A stretch of DNA of 64,000 nt from Prostheceraeus crozeri (lineage: Eukaryota > Platyhelminthes > Polycladida > Euryleptidae), in contig CAJQUW010008930.1 of the NCBI GenBank assembly GCA_907163375.1, forward strand, positions 1 to 64,000. Direction: 5' to 3'. The position numbers and the translations under genes were made by a program. Below the pieces are notes generated by a model. That model had not been told where the DNA came from, did no database searches, and saw nothing but the letters and a program-made list of their open reading frames with translations. Each line of letters starts with the position of its first letter. Positions within the stretch are counted from its first letter, which is position 1. This document shows, in pieces, positions 57,501-64,000 of the stretch.

Positions 57501-60500
57501 TTTTCAGATAGAAAATGCAATTTACTAATTGCGTATTACCTAAGTTCTGTTTTATTTGTTAACATGGTTTCCATCTATTTAAGCTTTGTCTTCCTTTGTG
57601 CATTTCCAACTTTCAACTTCATTTCAACTTTTCAAATGCATTTGAGTATAATTTTTGTTATCTTGTGAGCATCGACACACTTATGAATATGAACGAGGAG
57701 AATTATTCAAGTATATACTATAAAATGCAAGCCGGTATTGTCATCAAATAAATCATCTGTTATGTAAAATTATCCGGATACAAATTTGGAAGAATTTCCA
57801 GAGAGCTATAAGTTTCCTTATGTCATATATTTTGTATCTTAGATCCATCGAGTGCTCATATCCTTAGATCAATCAATGTAGTAAGTGGAACGAGTTGACT
57901 TTTTTTGCAAAACTGTTGCATGTATGTGAATATGATGAAATCTCTGATTTTACCCATACTGTGAAATGATGTAAATGAATACTATCTTGGTGTTTAAAGT
58001 TCATTATTTTGTCTGGATCTGTCTGAAGTAATCGAGTGATCTGTGTATTAATAATTTCAGTGATTTTGGTTGACTTTAGATCACACCTTCACATATCAGC
58101 GTCTTCATAGCATAATCGTCAGCTGGTTCCACTGTATGTATCGTTTTATCTGGAGTTCCGCAAGACCGAAACATTGATGGGGGATAGTTGTTTGGATAAT
58201 TCATGCATAAGCTATCAATTGAATTTCTAAATGGGAATTATGGATTGGATTTACGCGTTTAAACACTGTTTGGATTAACTCAAATTCGAGTGAACTTTCA
58301 TGTTTAATTGAGAATTCCACCTGTTAATGCTGTTTAGTTCCATCAAATAAAAATTATTATTCACACAAAAATTTATGTTTCTCTCTGGTAAATTATTTAG
58401 AAATAAGCTTCAGACGTCTTTTCTGAGTCGATGTTGACCAACTTCAATGCTCAAGTTGAACGGAATTATCGTTGCGCTGAAGAGAAATCAACAAAATGTA
58501 CATAATATTATGTATAAAAATACATTTTGTTAATGAAGCTGTTGTTGATTTAAATGAAACAAATATTTCCACTAAGACAGAATCCTTCTAGTAGAAACAA
58601 CTGTAACTTTTAAGTTTTGGTCAAAATATTATGAAATTAGAAATTTGCGTTATAAGAGAAAAGATATAAGATGGAAACGCAAGGAGATATTCGACCTTGC
58701 AGCGCCAAGTACTGCCATAGAATTGAAAGAGACATCGCTTTTCTATTCCCTGAAAATGTGTTGTTGAGGTATCGATTTAGAGGCAGAAAACTTGAAGTGT
58801 AAGAGCATCTAATTTCATGCCAAATTTTGAATATTGAGAACGCCACTTACCAATCTCGAGGAAATATCATGTTATGCCGTGTGTTTATAGGGCTTGCTTC
58901 GGCTGATTTGAATGCATGTAGCACAACGAATATAATGTGAATTGATAGCATATGAGAATAAAATTTTGAATATTATGTCAATTAGAATGTCATGACGCCA
59001 TTGAATCTGTAGTTGAATATGCGTCAATATGTGACATCTACCTTTCCATCCCTCGCCACGCGGCTTGTTGAAAACAGGCATTTAGATTCGCCACTTCCAG
59101 TGTAATTGGGCCTGAAGGAATACACGTAGCTGTAGCTATATGTGTGGTAGAGCCACTCTCTGGGTAGAAAGGCATGATATAAATACAGCGAACAATTGTA
59201 AATGACAAAATGCATTTACTTCGAAACAGCGATTCCTTGTTCGTCATTGAATTGCTCAATTTTTTCGAATTATTTGTCACTGAATTTGCCCTTATGAATT
59301 GTGGGCAAATTGTTCCTCATTGGCTCAATTTTGTCCGCAAATTTATATAAATATGCAGTGTAGTTCAACCATGGATGGCATTAGCTTAGCTAAGTTTGAC
59401 CCACTTCAGAAATTTTAAAGTGTGTCATGAATAGCTTGGTGTGGATGAAATACTAATCGAATCAAGTGCGCTTGTTTGTGGCAACATTTAATGTACTGTT
59501 GCATTTTTTAACAGATTAATCGCGGATTTTTCCCTTTGCCAAACATGTTTGACTTGAAATTTCTTCTGTATGCACCACTCATACGCAAGGCGCATAGGAT
59601 TGAGCAAATTTTGCACATTTGATGCACTTGTATCATGCCGATATGCTGGCTGTTCTATGATTTTTAGAACTGCTCAAAATTCATGGCTTCAGAAATTCTT
59701 TGAATTCATTGAATTCGTGGCCTAGGCTCTATTCAGAAGTGCTTTATTTCTTAACAATAAATTAATCACAATACTTATATAAGTATTCAAGTGACATATA
59801 GCGGCGCAAAACAGGAAAGAATGACAGCGATATCGCCTGTGAATCATCTAATCAGCAAATAGCATGATCTGATAGTGTCAACTGTTGAAAAACGTCATTC
59901 ATATTGTGCTTTATCTACTTGCACATTGAAATTTCAATGATTCAGATCTTGTAGGCAGTTGTCGCAGCCTTGTATTCTAATGCATTTTACTTCCTTTCCA
60001 TCGACATGCGAATAACATATTTTCGTTCAACTCTAAAATCTATTCTTTCTATTCTGAAGAAAAACATTGACGATAGGATAAGGTTATCTGCTCAACAACA
60101 AAAGAGTATCAATTTTAAAGTAAATAGTCAACGTAAAGCTGATATAAGACCTTAGTCAGTGTACTACGGCGATACGTCGTTGATCTTCGAAAGAAATATG
60201 ACAATATCTGTTGAATTGACAAGATATTCAACGAATCAACGAAGTCCAATAGTGGAAGATCAATGACTTTATATTCTTATAATGATTTATTATCCACTAT
60301 CATTGAGAATGCGCGTTTTCTTGCAGATGATAGAAATTGTCTGCCGATTGATTTTCATTATCGCCCATCGCCAACAAACGGCTAGCTACACAGACAATAA
60401 AGCTTTTATGCAGAGCATTTTGCCATGACCCTCCCATGTGGGAATGGACCTAAACACACTCATTCCCATTTTCAGGCCTATTCTAGATTCTCAGGACTCG

Positions 60501-63500
60501 ACCAAAAGACGAATTAATCAAGCTCTAAGCTAGCAGGCCTTCTGAAGAGATAAAATGATAAGGAGATTAGGAAATCTGATCAACAATGTAATGACATACT
60601 TTTTCACTGTATGCACCAATGCAAACTAAGGAAGAATGTTGACACAAAGATCGAAAATATTTGCGGTCTTCGAGATGTATGTATTAAAAGAATGAGAGGA
60701 TCAATCGAGATGATAAAGCAAGGAGCGATTGAGTCTTTAGAAAGTTAAAACAATAAATAATACGAGGAATTTGAGTTCGTCTTGTTCGTGTTTACAGAGG
60801 ACATTGCGAAGATGGACCAAAATCATGTAGAAAATATCCTGCCAACTGAACAAACGAAATTACTGAGATATAATACGTCTGTACAACATAGGCTTAATTG
60901 AAATCCACATCCGTGCTTTATAACATCAAGCTCAATACCATATTCCCATGTTTAGTATCGTTCAAACGTTCTCCTCTATTATCATGCGTATTGATCAGAC
61001 AATGTATCCGGACTTAGGGAAATGATTTTCTAAAGTTTGCAAGTTAAAAATGATCTCGTAGGATGACTAGCCGTACACCTTAACATGGAGAGGATGATTA
61101 ATTTGGGTATTGTTCTACTAAAAGTATTCGCACACTGTCGCTTCCAGAAGCTGCTTCGTAGGGACCATCATATACGATTCACGATTCAGTATTACCATAC
61201 CTTTAATGTGTAGATGAAATCGAGGCAAGCTATCGGCTTGTCAACTGAATCGCTTAGTGGAAAGGCCATTATTTTTTCACTTCGTGTCTAATTCCCTCGA
61301 ATGACAACTTTGTACAGTCGACATTGACATCAAGACGATGACAACGAAGGGACAAAATGTTTAGATGTTTGAACCGGAAGCTCTATATTCGCTTTGGTGA
61401 ACATCGAAAAAACTTTCGATATGGTCCAAAGGGATCTGATGGCTTGGGGATTGCGTAAGGCTGATGTGGATGAGTTGAGAATGCTGTGATGATCCTGTAT
61501 CACAACTCACCAACGTCGGTGCATATGCACTCAGCGTACAGTGAGCCCTTTGGCATGAGCTGTGGACTTCATCAAGGGTCAGTACTGAGTCCATTGCTAT
61601 TTGTTTTGGTAATGGATGCGATCTCATCCGAAATAAGTGGTAGTTTTCCGTTCGAGGCACTTTATGCTGATAACCTAGAACTGTGGCAGAGAGTGAGACA
61701 GAGCTTCGTCTAAAATTAAAAGCATGGAAGGATTTCCTGTCGAAGAAAAGCTTGAATGTTATTCAAAAGAAAACGAAAGTAATCCGCTCCACACAAAGAC
61801 CCATCGGCCCTTCAACTCGGCCAGTTTCCCTGCAGTACTTGTCGAAAAGGTGTCGGCTCCTATTCTGTCCAGTGCATCGTTTGCCACTCATGGACGCACA
61901 AGAGATGTAGCGGAGTTTGAGGGAGCCGAGCCTCACTTGAGTCATCCTTCATGTGTAAACCCTGTCAAGGCCAAATGCACTCTTTTTCAACCAAAAGTGA
62001 AGAACAACTCTGTCCAATTTCAGTGGCGGGTATCACACCTATCAAGCTCTGAGCAGATTTTGCTACCTTGGTTACATGATGGAATCCGGTATTGTTTCAG
62101 GAGTGCATTATCTGCTCAATCTGGCTGCCGAAAGTTTCGTGAGTTGTCGCCATTTCTAACATCGAGGGCGACTCCTTTATGGATGAAAGGCCAAGTGTAT
62201 GACGCGTGTGTGAGGTGCATGGTATACGGCAGTGAAACATAATCCATGAAAGTCGAAGATCAGCAAAGAATGATGACAGCAGAACGCAGAATAATTCGAT
62301 GGATGATGGGTGTATCTTTAAAGGACAGGTTCGCCTCTTCCATGCTTCTCCAGTTTCTTGGAATCGAAGACATCAAGAGCGTCGCAAAAATGAATCGTCT
62401 TAGATGGTTCGGGCATGTTCTCCGGAGGCCAGAGGATAACTGTGTCAAGAAGGCGTATTGCATGGACCTACCGTGGACAACGCTGAGAATTTTCCCTAAG
62501 ACGTGGCGCAAAACGGTGCTTGCTGATTGAGGGGAGCTTGGCCTGAAGGAGAGTGATGCTGCAAACCGTGAATTGTGGAGAAAATCCATTGCGAATAACC
62601 GCCCTCCCCTGCGAAGAATGGATAGTAGTCGTAGAACGAGAAAGTAAGAAGTAAAAGTAAGCTTAGAAGCACTCCGACTCAGTTTCCTGGGTTAAACTTG
62701 AAATGTATAATTTCATATACATATTTAGGTCTACTTTATAACTGAAATGGACAATTGATTTGCCGTTTCAACCTTTAACAAATGCACAAGTTTAGAATGT
62801 TCCTGGTATATTGCTTTCATTTCGGGTTTTTTCCTAGGAAGGCTTTACCAAGATCATTTTGCACGAGAACTATTTTGACTTGATATCATGAAGAGTTGTG
62901 AATAATTTTGTAAATATCTGTATTTCTGGATAGTAGACTTAAGTCTATGTGGAACAAATATTTTACAACTCAAGTTTGAGACATTCAAGTAGGTCTACAT
63001 CTAAAAGATGGACATTTATGGGTGGTTGTATGATATTTTTCATGATATGGGACTGTTCAATATTTGAAGTTCATGTGGCGTTGGTTAATGACCAGTCCCA
63101 TTAACAATGACGTAGGCAAAATCAATTATATGTGCCCTTTTAAAAGAGAAGCTCAAATAGCGACAGTTTCCAGCATTAATTAAGAATCAATTTCTAGTGC
63201 GAGGACCATTCAGCTATTAAGAATTTGATGTATGCAAAAAATGAAATAAACAATAACCAATTTTAAATACTCATTGATTTTCTTCGCTCGACATAATGCA
63301 TGCAATTAGTAATGCAGGATATTGTTTCTATTCATTGAAGCTATCTTCTATTCCAGTCTCAGCAGTTTCAAAAGACATCTGCTCGAGTTCGACGTAAAAT
63401 GTGGTGGGAAAATCTACGGATGAAGATAATCCTCGGAGTTGTTATATCGGTAGTCATCTTAGTCATTGTGCTCATCATTTTGTTTTCTACAGGGGTCCTT

Positions 63501-63581
63501 CCACCAAAATCTGGAGGCAGCAGTGGTGGAAATCCGAAAACCACTGCCCGTCCAAGCTTGCCTCCTACCACTAAACCATAA
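54500..63581 (+). CDS. VAMP: Synaptobrevin/VAMP family R-SNARE, spliced gene
   Basis: Coding exons are a tentative 54500-54517, then 56615-56800 and 63357-63581, giving about 142 codons. Exon 2 holds a full R-SNARE motif (VGEVSDIMRDNIDRVMQRGE ... RAEEMHAS) with the zero-layer Arg in VMQRGENL (codon 56747-56749). Exon 3 completes it (SQQFQKTSARVRRKMWWENL) and adds one transmembrane helix. The protein pairs with Qa, Qb and Qc SNAREs to fuse vesicles with target membranes, as a tail-anchored protein. WWENLRMK before the helix matches WWKNLKM of VAMP2/3/8. An unusual Ser/Thr/Pro/Gly-rich luminal tail of about 26 residues follows. Subtype (VAMP2/3-like or VAMP8-like) is not resolved. Confidence 0.88.
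55040..55290 (-). mobile_element. LINE reverse-transcriptase fragment in VAMP intron 1
   Basis: On the minus strand, GQKSGCEAIVHEAVDLL and GILQVDAHNAFNSINQK match the second and third conserved blocks of a LINE reverse transcriptase (GCEAAVH... and LLQ-D-KNAFNSI). Only about 250 bases are recognisable. The frame ends soon after and flanking parts are decayed. Confidence 0.6.
55300..56614 (+). other. VAMP intron 1, 3' part, no recognised content
   Basis: AT-rich, with pyrimidine-rich tracts before the acceptor at 56614. No gene or repeat recognised. Confidence 0.5.
56615..56800 (+). CDS. VAMP: VAMP exon with R-SNARE motif
   Basis: Acceptor TTTTTGTTACAG, donor ATCA|GTGAGT, 62 codons, phase 0 on both sides. 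Residues 1-19 are a Ser/Gly/Pro-rich variable head; the SNARE helix runs from about residue 20 to the end. It breaks after the HAS of the motif, the same place as in vertebrate VAMP genes to the best of my memory. Confidence 0.92.
56801..59041 (+). other. VAMP intron 2, 5' part, no recognised content
   Basis: About 2.2 kb of AT-rich intron. Several short open frames, none with a domain. Confidence 0.5.
59042..59159 (-). CDS. Candidate exon of an unknown minus-strand gene
   Basis: A 118-base segment on the minus strand has a good acceptor (TGCCTTTCTACCCAG) and donor (GGAAAG|GTAGAT). One frame is open across it and codes EWLYHTYSYSYVYSFRPNYT then GSGESKCLFSTSRVARDGK: aromatic-rich and beta-like, with one possible N-glycosylation sequon (NYT). 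It resembles the extracellular N-terminal strands of large lipid-transfer or other secreted proteins only in a general way. A second frame is also open, so chance is possible. It would sit inside the VAMP intron, antisense. No partner exon was found. Confidence 0.3.
59160..61375 (+). other. VAMP intron 2, central part, no recognised content
   Basis: 2.2 kb without a recognised gene or repeat. Many short AT-rich frames are present. Confidence 0.45.
61376..62660 (+). mobile_element. LINE reverse-transcriptase fragment in VAMP intron 2
   Basis: The plus strand spells RT blocks in order: FVNIEKTFDMVQRDLMAWGL (61400), then YSEPFGMSCGLHQGSVLSPL, the catalytic box as YADNLEL where YADDL is expected, then LKLKAWKDFLSKKSLNVIQK. 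Further on come KVEDQQRMMTAERRIIRWMM and NRLRWFGHVLRRPEDNCVKK, the usual C-terminal region of this LINE type. Several frame changes and the YADN residue mean it is dead. It ends near AGTAAGAAGTAAAAGTAAGC, a degenerate LINE-like tail. It is 5'-truncated and in sense with VAMP. Confidence 0.82.
62661..63356 (+). other. VAMP intron 2, 3' part, no recognised content
   Basis: AT-rich sequence up to the acceptor at 63355-63356. Nothing further recognised. Confidence 0.5.
63357..63581 (+). CDS. VAMP: VAMP final coding exon, transmembrane anchor and luminal tail
   Basis: The acceptor is TTCTATTCCAG. 74 codons then TAA. It completes the SNARE motif, has basic Trp-containing juxtamembrane RRKMWWENLRMK and a 22-residue helix (IILGVVISVVILVIVLIILF). 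It ends with STGVLPPKSGGSSGG and a Thr/Pro-rich end. Most VAMP2/3/8 proteins stop within a few residues of the helix. Confidence 0.92.
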   Translation, partial: SQQFQKTSARVRRKMWWENLRMKIILGVVISVVILVIVLIILFSTGVLPPKSGGSSGGNPKTTARPSLPPTTKP

Positions 63582-64000
63582 TTTTGAAAACACTTTTCCA
63601 TCTTGTTTCGCTACCTATCTTTATCATTTCCGTACACAGATTTACAAACAAATTTCTTGAAATTTCTAATCGTGATGGTAAAGTGTCCTTGATGTATTTT
63701 TTCTAATGTTTCTGCGAAATTTTCGAATACAGAATTGATTAATGTCCCATTGCATGTAGTTTTCATTCGCCTCTGCATCGAACGCGCAATTTTTATCTAT
63801 TCTGCATGTGTCATCCGGTGCTGGGTAAACACGTGAAACATCGACTAAAAGTGATCGATGGCGTTCACGCAAAAAATGCTATGCTGTATAGGCTAATGAA
63901 GGGCAGAAATTATTCAAAAACAGTTTGTCTAAGTTCACAGATTTCGTTAATGATTCAGGACATTGTCACGAACCGATTATGCCGCTCGTTATTTATTCTA
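63582..64000 (+). other. VAMP 3' region to window end
   Basis: Presumably 3' untranslated sequence. I see no AATAAA before the window ends. Confidence 0.35.

Noticed and set aside
1-64000. CRISPR arrays, bacterial operons or a prokaryotic origin
   Set aside because: The spliced genes, LTR, LINE and hAT elements show eukaryotic nuclear DNA, and no spaced direct-repeat array is present.

Overview
This is AT-rich, intron-bearing DNA from a metazoan nuclear genome, probably a marine invertebrate. The evidence is spliced host genes with long introns, Polinton, LTR, LINE, Penelope, hAT and Tc1/mariner elements side by side, tRNA-derived SINE-like sequences, and repeated use of the palindromic octamer TAGGCCTA. 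A deuterostome such as a tunicate, hemichordate or echinoderm is a guess; nothing here fixes the phylum.

Region by region. 1-~4670 is the right part of a Polinton/Maverick fossil, cut by the window edge: B-family DNA polymerase, an unknown protein, a probable minor capsid protein, the packaging ATPase and a membrane protein on the opposite strand. 5.1-6.3 kb holds an unrecognised two-frame gene followed by three ~120-bp tandem repeats. 6.3-9.5 kb holds a degenerate repeat field, a hAT-type BED zinc-finger exon, a hAT-like end and a terminal-inverted-repeat element.

9.7-32.1 kb (minus strand) is one host gene, which I reconstruct exon by exon as MFSD8/CLN7, a lysosomal major-facilitator membrane protein. 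It has eight coding exons and about 549 codons. Its introns hold a pogo-like element, a Penelope-like retroelement, two mariner-like elements, a hAT element with a perfect 8-bp target duplication, a tRNA-like SINE and a small hairpin.

32.3-46.3 kb is intergenic. It holds a small hAT-like MITE, a possible SINE, a Ty3/Gypsy fossil inserted into an older inverted-repeat element, and a deleted hAT of the TTF/ZMYM type with a perfect 8-bp target duplication. 46.3-51.1 kb is a young LTR retrotransposon on the minus strand, with 423-bp LTRs differing at two sites and a 5-bp target duplication. 51.8-52.0 kb is a foldback palindrome. LINE fragments lie at 53.2-53.8 kb and ~55.0-55.3 kb.

54.5 (tentative)-63.6 kb is a plus-strand R-SNARE of the synaptobrevin/VAMP family. 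It has a SNARE-motif exon, then a 6.6-kb intron carrying a LINE reverse-transcriptase fragment, then a juxtamembrane/transmembrane exon with an unusual luminal tail. Both host genes act in the endomembrane system (lysosomal membrane and vesicle fusion), but I see no sign that they are functionally linked. Most of the window is transposon-derived or has no recognisable content. I saw no tRNA, rRNA or CRISPR features.
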